From Nocardioides psychrotolerans (GTDB taxonomy: Bacteria; Actinomycetota; Actinomycetes; Propionibacteriales; Nocardioidaceae), in the NCBI RefSeq assembly GCF_900113685.1, contig NZ_FOQG01000015.1, positions 1-64,000 on the forward strand: a DNA stretch of 64,000 nucleotides, given 5' to 3'. How positions within the stretch are numbered: position 1 is the stretch's first letter; the number at the start of each line of letters is the position of its first letter. Positions 49,044 through 57,633 of the stretch are shown piece after piece. The position numbers and the translations under genes were made by a program. Below the pieces are notes generated by a model, which was not told where the DNA came from, made no database searches, and saw nothing but the letters and a program-made list of their open reading frames with translations.

Positions 49044-49987
49044 CCGACGTCGACAACATCAGGATCGCCTTCGAGGAGTCGTCGCTGACGACCCTCAAGA
49101 TCGTCATCGGGGCGATCCTCTTCGGCATCGCGCTCGACACCCGCTTCGAGGACTTCGCCGCTGCGCTGCGTCGGCCCGGGGTGATCGCGATCGGTGTCGT
49201 CGCACAGTTCCTCCTGCTGCCGGCGATCACCTTCGTCCTGACGCTGGCGCTGGACCTGCGCGGGTCGGTGGCGCTCGGGCTGATCCTGGTGGCGTGCTGC
49301 CCGCCGGGCAACGTCTCCAACATCCTCACCCACCGTTCAGGTGGCGACGTGGCGCTGTCGGTGTCGATGACGGCCGTCGGCAACCTGCTCGCGATCGTGC
49401 TGATGCCGCTCAACGTCGCGTTCTGGGGCGGACTGCACCCGACCGGCAAGAAGGTGCTCGAGGACATCGACCTGAGCGCGCTCGACATGCTGCTCGAGGT
49501 CGGGCTGGTGATCGGACTGCCGTTCGTCGCCGGCATCACCATCGCCCGGCTCTGGCCACGGGTGGCCTCGGTCGGCCACCGCGTCATCGGTCCGCTGTCC
49601 TACGTCGCGCTGGCCGCCATCATCGTCATCGGCGTCGCCAACAACTGGGACATCTTCGTCGACTACATCAGTGTCGTGCTGCTCGCGGTGTTCCTCCACG
49701 ACGCGTTGGCGCTGCTGCTCGGCTACGGCATCGGCCGGGCGACGCGACTGCCGGACGCCAGCGTGCGCGCGATGACCTTCGAGGTGGGGATCCGCAACGC
49801 GGGGCTCGGCCTGCTGCTGGTCTTCACCTACTTCGACGGACTCGGCGGGATGGCGCTGGTCGCCGCCTGGTGGGGCATCTGGGACATCATCGCCGGGCTC
49901 ACCGTGGCGGTGCTGTGGCGCCGGGTGCGCGGAGCGGCGGCGGTCTCGGGGGCGCCGTCGGGTGCATCGTCGGGGGCGCCGGCATGA
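49040..49987 (+). CDS. Bile acid:sodium symporter (BASS) family transporter
   Basis: A 315-aa membrane protein with about nine or ten segments: LKIVIGAILFGIALDT, GVIAIGVVAQFLLLPAITFVLTLALDL, VALGLILVACCPPGNVSNILTHRSGGDVALSV (in pieces; the CCPGG-SN core motif of the family), AIVLMPLNVAFW, LLEVGLVIGLPFVAGI, FEVGIRNAGLGLLLV. Probably sodium-coupled import of an organic anion, perhaps the substrate of the adjacent monooxygenase. C-terminal tail has SGAPSGASSGAPA repeats. Confidence 0.9.
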   Translation: MTDVDNIRIAFEESSLTTLKIVIGAILFGIALDTRFEDFAAALRRPGVIAIGVVAQFLLLPAITFVLTLALDLRGSVALGLILVACCPPGNVSNILTHRSGGDVALSVSMTAVGNLLAIVLMPLNVAFWGGLHPTGKKVLEDIDLSALDMLLEVGLVIGLPFVAGITIARLWPRVASVGHRVIGPLSYVALAAIIVIGVANNWDIFVDYISVVLLAVFLHDALALLLGYGIGRATRLPDASVRAMTFEVGIRNAGLGLLLVFTYFDGLGGMALVAAWWGIWDIIAGLTVAVLWRRVRGAAAVSGAPSGASSGAPA

Positions 49988-50964
49988 CCGCGGTGCTGGT
50001 CACCGGCGGCAACGGGTTCCTCGGCTCGTCGGTGGTCCGGGGGCTCGCTGGTGGTGGTCACGCCGTCACCAGCGCCGACCTGCGGGTGCCCGACGCTCCG
50101 GTGGCGGGGGTCGACCACGTGGTGGTCGACGTCCGCGACGCGGGCCTGGTGTCTGCTGCCGTGGAGCGTTGCCGGCCCGAGGTGGTGGTGCACCTCGCAT
50201 CGATCGTCACACCCGGCAGAGACTCCTCACGCGAGCTCGAGCGGGCCGTCGACGTCGACGGGTCGCGCCACGTGCTCGACGCCTGCCTGGCGCACGGGGT
50301 GCGGCGGGTCGTGGTGTCCTCGAGCGGCGCTGCCTACGGCTACCACCCCGACAACGGTCGAGCCCACGGCGGCTGGCTGACCGAGGACGACCCGGTGCGC
50401 GGCAACGTGGAGTTCGCCTACAGCGACCACAAGCGGCAGGTCGAGGAGATGCTGGCGGTTGCGCGCGTCGAGCACCCCGAGCTGGAGCAGGTGGTGCTGC
50501 GGATCGGCACGATCCTGGGCGAACGGGTCGACAACCAGATCACCGCGCTCTTCGAGCGGCCGCGGCTGCTCAAGATCCGCGGCGCCGACTCCCCCTTCGT
50601 GTTCATCTGGGACACCGACGTCGTGGCGATCATCGAGCGGGCGGTCACGGGCGAGGCGACAGGCGTCTTCAACGTGGCCGGGGACGGATCGCTGACCATC
50701 TCGGAGATCGCTGCGTCGTTGGGGAAGAGGGTGCTGGAGGTCCCCGAGCCGACGCTGCGGATCGCACTGATGGTCGGCAAGCGGCTCGGCCTCACGTCGT
50801 ACGGTCCGGAGCAGACGCGGTTCCTCCAGTTCCGCCCCGTGCTCGCCAACGACCGGCTGAAGGACGTCCTCGGCTACACCCCGACCAAGACCTCGCGCGA
50901 GGCGTTCGACGCGTGGCGCACTCGCGGGACGGGCAGTCGCACGCCGCAGGGTGGTGGCCGCTGA
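49984..50964 (+). CDS. NAD-dependent epimerase/dehydratase (extended SDR)
   Basis: 326 aa. NAD motif VLVTGGNGFLGSSV, then VVHLASIVTPG, the active YxxxK as FAYSDHKRQVEEM, and RIGTILGERVDNQITALF. The C-terminus is that of NAD-epimerases, ending PTKTSREAFDAWR. Acts on a nucleotide sugar or a small hydroxy/keto compound. ATG overlaps the BASS stop. Operon with the monooxygenase and transporter suggests a catabolic role. Confidence 0.88.
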   Translation: MTAVLVTGGNGFLGSSVVRGLAGGGHAVTSADLRVPDAPVAGVDHVVVDVRDAGLVSAAVERCRPEVVVHLASIVTPGRDSSRELERAVDVDGSRHVLDACLAHGVRRVVVSSSGAAYGYHPDNGRAHGGWLTEDDPVRGNVEFAYSDHKRQVEEMLAVARVEHPELEQVVLRIGTILGERVDNQITALFERPRLLKIRGADSPFVFIWDTDVVAIIERAVTGEATGVFNVAGDGSLTISEIAASLGKRVLEVPEPTLRIALMVGKRLGLTSYGPEQTRFLQFRPVLANDRLKDVLGYTPTKTSREAFDAWRTRGTGSRTPQGGGR

Positions 50965-51020
50965 CGCGGTCGCGATGAATACTGGACGCCGCGGCGGTCC
51001 ACATCGGCACCACCGGTCCG

Positions 51021-51056
51021 ATCACCTGGCACATCACTTGGCACATCACCTGGCAC
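51021..51056. repeat. Three tandem 12-bp copies upstream of ku
   Basis: ATCACCTGGCAC, ATCACTTGGCAC, ATCACCTGGCAC directly before the ku leader (ATG 51073). They could be protein sites in the ku promoter. The spacing of 12 bp is just over one turn. Confidence 0.9.
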
Positions 51057-51072
51057 AGCGAGAGGCTTCCCC

Positions 51073-52023
51073 ATGCGAGCGATCTGGAAGGGCGCGGTCT
51101 CCTTCGGCCTGGTCAGCGTGCCCGTCAAGCTCTATGCCGCAACCGAGTCGCACGACGTGTCCTTCCGGCAGGTGCACGCCCAGGACGGCGGGCGGATCAA
51201 GTACCAACGCGTCTGCTCGATCGACGGCGAGGAGGTGCCCTACGCCGACATCGCCAAGGGCTACGAGACCGAGGACGGCGAGATGGTGATCCTCAGTGAC
51301 GACGACATGGCCGAGCTGCCGTCGACCTCGTCGCGCGAGATCGCGGTCGAGAAGTTCGTCCCCAGCGACCAGATCGACCCGATGCTCTTCGAGAAGAGCT
51401 ACTACCTCGAGCCCGAGAAGACCGGCGCCAAGCCCTACGCCCTGCTGCGCCAGGCTCTCAAGGACGCCGACCGGATGGCCGTCGTGACGGTCGCCCTGCG
51501 CCAGCGCACCTCGGTGGCCGTGCTCCGCGTCCGCGACGACGTCATCGTGCTGCAGACCATGATGTGGCCCGACGAGATCCGCCAGCCCGACTTCACCGTC
51601 GAGCCCGGTGAGATCAAGGAGGCCGAGGTCACGATGGCCACGATGCTGGTCGAGACCCTCGCCGGCGACTTCGACGCCTCCGAGTTCGAGGACGACTACG
51701 CCGGCGCCGTCGAGGCCTTGGTCAAGGCCAAGATCGAGGGCGGCGAGATCAAGCGCACCCCCACCTCCACCAAGTCCTCCGGCGAGGTCGTCGACCTCCT
51801 CGCCGCGCTCCAGCGCTCCGTCGACGCCGCCAAGGCCGCACGCGGCGAGTCGACGGACTCGGACTCCGACGAGGCTGACGACGGGGCTGACGAGCAGCCT
51901 GCGGCGAAGAAGACCGCGAAGGCGCCGGCCAAGAAGAGCGCCACCAAGAAGTCAGCTGCCACGAAGAAGACCACCGCCACGAAGGCTCCCGCGAAGAAGG
52001 CCGCTGCCAAGAAGGCGAGCTAG
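51073..52023 (+). CDS. ku: Ku protein for non-homologous end joining
   Basis: 316 aa. MRAIWKGAVSFGLVSVPVKLY, VHAQDGGRIKYQRVCSIDGEEVPY, YYLEPEKTGAKPYALLRQAL, LRVRDDVIVLQTMMWPDEIR: all Ku core blocks. The C-terminus from about residue 270 is Lys/Ala-rich (AKKTAKAPAKKSATKKSAA...), an extended DNA-binding tail as in mycobacteria and Streptomyces. Binds DNA ends and recruits the LigD proteins. GAGAGG ribosome-binding site. The stop overlaps the convergent carboxyltransferase stop in CTAG. Confidence 0.97.
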   Translation: MRAIWKGAVSFGLVSVPVKLYAATESHDVSFRQVHAQDGGRIKYQRVCSIDGEEVPYADIAKGYETEDGEMVILSDDDMAELPSTSSREIAVEKFVPSDQIDPMLFEKSYYLEPEKTGAKPYALLRQALKDADRMAVVTVALRQRTSVAVLRVRDDVIVLQTMMWPDEIRQPDFTVEPGEIKEAEVTMATMLVETLAGDFDASEFEDDYAGAVEALVKAKIEGGEIKRTPTSTKSSGEVVDLLAALQRSVDAAKAARGESTDSDSDEADDGADEQPAAKKTAKAPAKKSATKKSAATKKTTATKAPAKKAAAKKAS

Positions 52024-53483
52024 CGCGGCGTCAGAAGACCCCTACCCACCCGTCGTACGGCGCCCAGGCGGCGCAGCTGCTCCCCGATCTCGGCGGCCAC
52101 GGCGATGGCGAGGTCGCGGGCGGACTCCCCTTCGACCTCGGGCACCACGTGCTGGACGGTGCCGTCGGCGAGCAGGTCGGCCGCGCCGACCCGCTGTGCC
52201 GCGGCCATCTCGGCCGCGTGGGTGACGTCGCCGTGGACGATCACGCTCGCACCCTCGGGCGGGAGCGGCGAGAGCCAGGCGTGCTCGGTGGCGATGACCG
52301 TGCGGGCCGGGAGCAGCGCGAGCGCTCCCCCACCGCACCCCTGGCCGAGGATCACCGACAGCGTCGGCACGGTCATGGTCGTCAGGGTGGCGATGCAGCG
52401 GGCGATCTCGCCGGCGATGGCGCCCTCCTCGGCGCGCTGCGAGAGCTCTGCACCGGGGGTGTCGATGACGGTGACGAGCGGGAGGCCGAGCTCCTCGGCG
52501 AGGCGCATCGCGCGTCGACCCTCGCGGAGCGCGGCCGGGCCCATCGGGTGCGTCGGGGACTGTCGCGAGCGGTCCTGGCCGACCAGCACGCAGGGTTGGC
52601 CGTCGATCCGGGTGAGCGCCACGATCACGGTCTCGTCGCGCTCACCCTCGTCGGTGCCGCGCAGCCGCAGCGTGCCGGTGGAGCCGTGACGCAGCAGGTC
52701 GCGGACCCCGACCCGCTCGGGTCGGCGGGTCAGCTCGATCGACTCCCACACCGGCCGCGACGCCGGGGCAGGCACCGCGGGTCGCAACGGCAGCGTCGCC
52801 ACCGTGGGCGGGTCGACGAGAACGCCGAGCGCCCGATCGACGAGCTGCGGGAGGTCCTCGGCAGAGACCACGGCGTCGATGACGCCCTTGGCCGCGAGGT
52901 TCTCGGCGGTCTGCACGCCCTCGGGGAACGCCTCGCCGTTGAGCGCCTGGAAGACCTTCGGCCCGAGGAAGCCCACCAGCGCCCCCGGCTCGGCGACGGT
53001 CACGTGGCCGAGCGACCCCCAGGAGGCATAGACCCCGCCGGTGGTCGGGTGGCGCAGGTGCACCAGGTAGGGCAGGCCGGCCGCCCGGTGCGCCATCAGC
53101 GCCCGCGAGATCTCGACCATCTGCACGAAGGCAGGCGTGCCCTCCTGCATGCGGGTGCCACCCGAGCTGGTCGTGGCCAGGACGGGCAGCCCCTCCGCCG
53201 TGGCCCGTCGTACGGCGCTCGCGATGCGGTCAGCCGACGCACGGCCGATCGACCCGGCCAGGAAGCGGAACTCGTTGGCGACCACGGCGACCGGCCGGCC
53301 GTGGACCTGGCCACGACCGGTCAGTACCGACTCGTCGGTGCCGGCCTTGGCCGCGGCGGCCTCGAGCTCGCGCCGGTAGTGCTCGGGGTGGCCGGTGATG
53401 TCGATCGCGGCATCCCACGAGGTGAAGGAGCCCTCGTCGAGGACCAGGTCGAGCAGGTCCTGCGCGCCCCACCGACGGCTCAT
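52020..53483 (-). CDS. Acyl-CoA (acetyl-CoA-type) carboxyltransferase, fused beta/alpha halves
   Basis: 487 aa. First half: EFRFLAGSIGRASADRIASAVRRA, TTSSGGTRMQEGTPAFVQMVEIS, HPTTGGVYASWGSLGHVTVAEPGALVGFLGPKVF in pieces (beta type; the zinc ribbon is missing). Second half: LTRIDGQPCVLVGQD, GRRAMRLAEELGLPLVTVIDTPGAELSQRAEEGAIAGEIARCI in pieces, LGQGCGGGALALLPA (alpha type). It transfers CO2 between biotin and an acyl-CoA; no biotin carrier is near. Translationally coupled to a CoA-transferase gene, so it may work on the CoA ester that enzyme makes. Start ATG overlapping that stop (ATGA). Confidence 0.85.
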   Translation of the reverse strand: MSRRWGAQDLLDLVLDEGSFTSWDAAIDITGHPEHYRRELEAAAAKAGTDESVLTGRGQVHGRPVAVVANEFRFLAGSIGRASADRIASAVRRATAEGLPVLATTSSGGTRMQEGTPAFVQMVEISRALMAHRAAGLPYLVHLRHPTTGGVYASWGSLGHVTVAEPGALVGFLGPKVFQALNGEAFPEGVQTAENLAAKGVIDAVVSAEDLPQLVDRALGVLVDPPTVATLPLRPAVPAPASRPVWESIELTRRPERVGVRDLLRHGSTGTLRLRGTDEGERDETVIVALTRIDGQPCVLVGQDRSRQSPTHPMGPAALREGRRAMRLAEELGLPLVTVIDTPGAELSQRAEEGAIAGEIARCIATLTTMTVPTLSVILGQGCGGGALALLPARTVIATEHAWLSPLPPEGASVIVHGDVTHAAEMAAAQRVGAADLLADGTVQHVVPEVEGESARDLAIAVAAEIGEQLRRLGAVRRVGRGLLTPR

Positions 53484-54688
53484 CCCCGTGACTCCGGACC
53501 CGACTCCAGCCACGCCCGGATCGACCCGCCGTGCTGGTCGAGCGTCGGCGGGGAGACGTGGTCGCGCCGGGTGACCTCGTCACCGTCGGCCGCGAAGAAG
53601 CGCAGCGGCGGGCCCGGCAGCGTGACCGGCCCGAGCGTCGGGTGCTCGACGTCGACGAGCAGCCCCTGGCTGATCGTCTGGTCCCACGTGTAGACCTCGT
53701 CGAGGGTGCGGACCTTGCCGGCCGGCACCCCGACCTCGGCCAACCGGGCCAGCAACGGCTCGGCGTCCCAGGCGGAGAAGATGCCCTCGACCAGCTCGAG
53801 CACCTGCTCGCGCGCGGCGACCCGCTCGGGGTTGGTGGCCAGGCCCTCGGCCATCGGGTCGAGCCCGAAGCCCTCGCAGAAGCGACGCCACAGGCCCTCG
53901 GAGCCGAGCGCGATCTGGACCGCGCCGTCGCGGCAGCGGAAGAGCCCGTAGGGCACGATCGAGGGGTGGTGGTTGCCCTGGGCGCGACCGACCTCGCCGG
54001 CAACGGTCCACCGCGTGCCCTGGAACGCATGGACGCCGACGATCGCGGCCAGCAGCGAGGTGCGCACGACGGTCCCGACGCCGGTGCGCTCGCGCTCGTG
54101 GAGCGCGGCGAGGACGCCGTAGGCGCCGTACATCCCCGACAGCAGGTCGGCGATCGGCACGCCCACGCGTTGGGGGTCGTCGGGGCCGGAGCCGGTCAGG
54201 GACATCATCCCGCCCTCGCCCTGCGCGATCTGGTCGTAGCCGGCGCGACCGCCCTCGGGTCCGTCGTGCCCGAAGCCGGTGATCGAGAGGACCACGAGGC
54301 GCGGATTGCGCTCCTGGAGCGACGCGATCCCGAGACCGAGACGCTCGAGCACGCCGGTGCGGAAGTTCTCCACGAGGACGTCGGCCCGGTCGACGAGCCG
54401 CAGCAGCAGCTCGCGGTCACCGGCGTCCTTGAGGTCGAGGGTGATCGACTCCTTGTTGCGGTTGGTCGAGAGGAAGTACGTCGACTCGCGCGCGTCGGGA
54501 TCGCCGACGAACGGCGGGCCCCACCCGCGGGTGTCGTCGCCGCCGTCGGGCGTCTCCACCTTGATCACCCGCGCGCCCTGGTCGCCGAGCATCATCGTGG
54601 CGTGCGGCCCGGCGAGCGCGCGGGAGAGGTCGACGACGAGCACGCCGTCGAGCGGACCGGTCGAGCGGTCGGGGGCAGGGTCAGTCAT
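53480..54688 (-). CDS. CaiB/BaiF-type (class III) CoA-transferase
   Basis: 402 aa. LDGVLVVDLSRALAGPHATMMLGDQGARVIKVETPDGGDDTRGWGPPF (in pieces), the catalytic Asp in GRAGYDQIAQGEGGMMSLTG (here GYDQ), VGVPIADLLSGMYGAYGVLAAL, and a C-terminal LARLAEVGVPAGKVRTLDEV. Moves CoA between acids, for example from a dicarboxyl-CoA to a related acid. Start set at the ATG with GGAAGG 7 nt upstream. Operon: dicarboxylate carrier, this enzyme, carboxyltransferase. Confidence 0.9.
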   Translation of the reverse strand: MTDPAPDRSTGPLDGVLVVDLSRALAGPHATMMLGDQGARVIKVETPDGGDDTRGWGPPFVGDPDARESTYFLSTNRNKESITLDLKDAGDRELLLRLVDRADVLVENFRTGVLERLGLGIASLQERNPRLVVLSITGFGHDGPEGGRAGYDQIAQGEGGMMSLTGSGPDDPQRVGVPIADLLSGMYGAYGVLAALHERERTGVGTVVRTSLLAAIVGVHAFQGTRWTVAGEVGRAQGNHHPSIVPYGLFRCRDGAVQIALGSEGLWRRFCEGFGLDPMAEGLATNPERVAAREQVLELVEGIFSAWDAEPLLARLAEVGVPAGKVRTLDEVYTWDQTISQGLLVDVEHPTLGPVTLPGPPLRFFAADGDEVTRRDHVSPPTLDQHGGSIRAWLESGPESRG

Positions 54689-54703
54689 GGGCACCTTCCG
54701 GGG

Positions 54704-56023
54704 TCACCAGCTGGGCAGGACGAGCGTGGCCCAGACCAGCAGCGGTCCGACGAGCACGACGATCACGCTGTAGGTCAGGATCTGCTTGTAGTAGACAGGC
54801 TCGCTGATCGTGTCGGGCTTGTTGGCCAGCATCAGGGCACCGTTGGTGGAGAACGGGCTGACGTCGACGATGGTCGAGGACACCGCCAGGGCAGCCACGA
54901 AGAGCGCGGCGTTGATGCCGCCCTCGGCGATCAGCGGCACGGCGATCGGGATGATGATCGGCAGCAGCGCGGTGGACGAGGCGAAGGCCGAGACGACACC
55001 GCCGACGTAGCAGAGGATCAGGGCCCCGAGGGCGACGACGCTGAAGCCAGCGGCCCACTTCCCGACGAACTCCGGCGAGCCGGACGCGGTGAGGATCGCG
55101 GCATAGGTGCTGACACCCGCGACCAGGAGCACGGTCGGCCAGGCGATCTGCTTGACGGCGTCCTTGTGCTCGTTGGGCGAGAGCATCGCGAGGACGACCG
55201 CGGCGGTGATCGCGACGAAGCCGATGTTCTTGTCGAAGATCAACGCGATGAGGGCGACCGCCGCGAAGGCGACCAACGTCAGGACCTGGTCACGACGCAC
55301 ACCGAGGGCCTGGGTGCCGGTCAGCGCGGTGGCTCCGGTGCCACGGGCAGGCACGCTGACGCCCCCGCGGTGCAGGTCCTCCGTGAGGTGCTCCTCCTCG
55401 GAGGCGTCGATCCGACGTGACATCAGCTCACGACCGCCGAGCAGCACGAAGAGGATCGCGGCCATGATCGTGTTGACGACCAGGCTGGAGAGGAAAACCG
55501 TGAGCTCGCTCGTCGGCAGGCCGGCGTCCTCCATGACGGAGTTGGTGATGGTGCCGTAGATGCTGATCGGCGAGAAGCCGCCGCCCTGGGCGCCGTGCAC
55601 GACGAACATGCCCATCATGAGCGGGTTGATCTTGTAGCGCCCGGCGAAGCCGAGGGCGATCGGACCGATGATCGCGCAGGCCGCCGGGCTGGCGGCTCCG
55701 ATCGAGGTCAGCAGCGCCGTGACGGCGAACATCACCCACGGGATCAGCGCCACACGACCGCCGACGCTGCGCACGGCAGACCTCACGATCACGTCCACCG
55801 TGCCGTTGTTGCGCGCGATGGCGAAGAGATAGGTCACACCGATGAGGGTGAGGACCAGGTCGGCGCTCACCCCGGCGAGGATCTCCTTCTCGTCAAGGCC
55901 GAGGGAGTACATCCCGACCAACCACGCGGCGACGTAGGCCAGCGCTCCCATGTTGATCGGCAACACCGTGCCGATGACGAACAACGCCACCAGGGCGATG
56001 ATCGCTACCCATTCCGGACCCAT
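54704..56023 (-). CDS. MatC-like dicarboxylate/malonate carrier
   Basis: A 439-aa membrane protein with about 11-12 segments. N-terminal MGPEWVAIIALVALFVIGTVLPINMGALAYVAAWLVG and the loop AGVSADLVLTLIGVTYLFAIARNNGTVD match the MatC N-terminal family. Later are SIGAASPAACAIIGPIALGFAGRYKI, HGAQGGGFSPISIYGTITNSV (a hairpin loop) and AVSSTIVDVSPFSTNGALML, the repeated hairpin of the ion-transporter superfamily. Ligand probably malonate or a C4 dicarboxylate. Excellent AGGAGG ribosome-binding site. Divergent from the GntR regulator. Confidence 0.85.
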   Translation of the reverse strand: MGPEWVAIIALVALFVIGTVLPINMGALAYVAAWLVGMYSLGLDEKEILAGVSADLVLTLIGVTYLFAIARNNGTVDVIVRSAVRSVGGRVALIPWVMFAVTALLTSIGAASPAACAIIGPIALGFAGRYKINPLMMGMFVVHGAQGGGFSPISIYGTITNSVMEDAGLPTSELTVFLSSLVVNTIMAAILFVLLGGRELMSRRIDASEEEHLTEDLHRGGVSVPARGTGATALTGTQALGVRRDQVLTLVAFAAVALIALIFDKNIGFVAITAAVVLAMLSPNEHKDAVKQIAWPTVLLVAGVSTYAAILTASGSPEFVGKWAAGFSVVALGALILCYVGGVVSAFASSTALLPIIIPIAVPLIAEGGINAALFVAALAVSSTIVDVSPFSTNGALMLANKPDTISEPVYYKQILTYSVIVVLVGPLLVWATLVLPSW

Positions 56024-56071
56024 CGTTCCTCCTGCACCCGAGTGCCGGTCGCTGTGACCGGGGCCACCTTG

Positions 56072-56091
56072 CTGGACCAGTGGCCTAGCCA
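56072..56091. promoter_or_regulatory. Tandem palindromes, candidate GntR operator
   Basis: CTGGACCAG (56072-56080) is followed at once by TGGCCTAGCCA (56081-56091). Each is a perfect inverted repeat around one or three central bases. They lie between the divergent carrier and GntR genes, close to the GntR -10 box, where autoregulation would occur. A CAATAGG repeat follows at 56090-56103. Confidence 0.5.
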
Positions 56092-56115
56092 ATAGGTCAA
56101 TAGGCCGGAAGTCAA

Positions 56116-56121
56116 TAGCAT
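56116..56121 (+). promoter_or_regulatory. -10 box for the GntR gene
   Basis: TAGCAT, 7 nt before the ATG at 56129. A tempting upstream ATG at 56120 is part of this box. Confidence 0.45.
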
Positions 56122-56128
56122 GGCCCCC

Positions 56129-56869
56129 ATGACGGACTCCGCAGCCTCGGGCCCGGTCGCCGACCCCATCCCTGGCCCCGTTTTTCCGCAGCGCCTGACG
56201 CGCACCCGCCTCTACGAGCAGGTCGCGGAGCAGATCACGACGTGGATCGCCGACAACGGCCTCGGCGCCGGAGACCGGCTGCCGCCCGAGCGCGAGCTCG
56301 CCACCCGGCTCGGCGTCAGCCGCGCGACGCTCAGCCAGGCCCTCGTCGCGCTGGAGGTGATCGGGGTCGTGGCCGTGCGCCATGGCGACGGCACCGTGGT
56401 GACCGGGCCGCTCGGGGCGACCCGGATCGTGGAGGCGATCCGGTCCCACGCCGACCGGCTGCCCGAGGTCATCGAGACCCGCGACGCGCTCGAGACCAAG
56501 ATCGCGGCGCTCGCGGCCACCCGCCGCACCGACGACGACCTCGCGCGCATCGACGACGCCCTGACCGCCATGGCGGCCGACATCGAGGCCGGCGGGCGCG
56601 GGGTCGAGGGTGACGAGCGCTTCCACGGCGCCGTCACCGCCGCCGCCCACTCGCTGCTGCTGGCCCGGCTCATGGACGAGATCGCCGACCTGATCAAGGA
56701 GACCCGCATCGAGTCGCTGATCCAACCCGGCCGACCGCGCGACTCCCTCGCCGGTCACCAGGCGATCGCCGACGCGATCCGCGCGGGCGACCCCTCAGCC
56801 GCGTCGACGGCCATGCACGCCCACGTCGCGATGGTGAGCGACGTGGCGCTGCTGCGCGAGCATCCGTGA
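56129..56869 (+). CDS. GntR/FadR-type transcriptional regulator
   Basis: 246 aa. Winged HTH: RTRLYEQVAEQITTWIADNGLGAGDRLPPERELATRLGVSRATLSQALVALEVIGVVAVRHGDGT (in pieces). An all-helical FCD ligand domain follows with FHGAVTAAAHS and GHQAIADAIRAGD, the metal/carboxylate-binding histidines. Family members respond to organic acids. Start at the second ATG, which fits a leaderless mRNA. Likely represses the carrier/CoA-transferase/carboxyltransferase operon and its own gene. Confidence 0.9.
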   Translation: MTDSAASGPVADPIPGPVFPQRLTRTRLYEQVAEQITTWIADNGLGAGDRLPPERELATRLGVSRATLSQALVALEVIGVVAVRHGDGTVVTGPLGATRIVEAIRSHADRLPEVIETRDALETKIAALAATRRTDDDLARIDDALTAMAADIEAGGRGVEGDERFHGAVTAAAHSLLLARLMDEIADLIKETRIESLIQPGRPRDSLAGHQAIADAIRAGDPSAASTAMHAHVAMVSDVALLREHP

Positions 56870-57633
56870 GTGGTCTCGAGCAGCTCGCCGTCCTCGCGGC
56901 GGGGCTCGGGGCCGGCGTGCTCACGTCGACCGTCGGCGTGGCCTCACTGCTTAGCTTTCCCGTTCTCGTCGCGGTCGGCCTGCCCCCGGTCGTGGCCAAC
57001 GTCAGCAACACGATCGGGATGACCCCGGCCGGGCTCAGCGGGTCGTTCGGCTACCGCGAGGAGCTGCGCGAGCACCCGCGGGTGACGGCCACGGTGATCG
57101 CCACGTGCGCGGTCGGCTCGGTCCTGGGCGCCGTGCTCCTGCTGGCCCTGCCCTCGAGCGTCTTCGAGGCGGTCGTGCCGTGGCTGATCCTCGGCACCTG
57201 CCTGCTCGTCGGCGCCCAGCCGACCATCTCGCGCCGGCTGCGCCGTCGACACCCCGAGGGCGAGGAGCCGGCGGCGCGCACCCGCATGTCGCCGATCACG
57301 ACCGGCTTCTCGACCGCGGTCGGCGCCTACGGCGGCTACTTCGGCGCCGGGTCGGGCGTGATGATGGTGGCCGTCCTCGGCTTCGGCCTCGATCTCGAGC
57401 TGCGCGTCGTCAACGGCCTCAAGACGCTGGCGATCCTCTCGGGCAACCTCATCGCCGCCCTGATCTTCGTGGCCGTGGCCGAGGTCGACTGGAGGGCCGT
57501 CGCGCTCCTGGCCGCCGGCTCGGTGGTCGGGGGCTACGTCGGCGCCCGGGTCGGGCGGCGGCTACCGCCGACGCTGTTCCGCGTGCTGGTCGTGCTCGCG
57601 GGCAGCACGGCCGCGGTCACCATGCTGACCTGA
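56866..57633 (+). CDS. TSUP (TauE/SafE-type) permease
   Basis: 255 aa, about eight membrane segments in two halves: LAAGLGAGVLTSTVGVASLLSFPVLVAVGLPPVVANVSNTIGMTPAGLSGSFGYRE (in pieces), the second repeat TGFSTAVGAYGGYFGAGSGVMMVAVLGFGL and NGLKTLAILSGNLIAALIF. Both G-G-GG-G motifs present. Exports or imports sulfonate or other small organosulfur anions or dicarboxylates in known members. GTG overlapping the GntR stop. Its 3' end overlaps the SDR gene by 72 bp. Confidence 0.87.
   Translation: MSGLEQLAVLAAGLGAGVLTSTVGVASLLSFPVLVAVGLPPVVANVSNTIGMTPAGLSGSFGYREELREHPRVTATVIATCAVGSVLGAVLLLALPSSVFEAVVPWLILGTCLLVGAQPTISRRLRRRHPEGEEPAARTRMSPITTGFSTAVGAYGGYFGAGSGVMMVAVLGFGLDLELRVVNGLKTLAILSGNLIAALIFVAVAEVDWRAVALLAAGSVVGGYVGARVGRRLPPTLFRVLVVLAGSTAAVTMLT

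Noticed and set aside
52020..52023. Overlapping stops of ku and the carboxyltransferase in CTAG
   Set aside because: A neat convergent overlap, but it is a common outcome of compact gene packing and carries no further signal.
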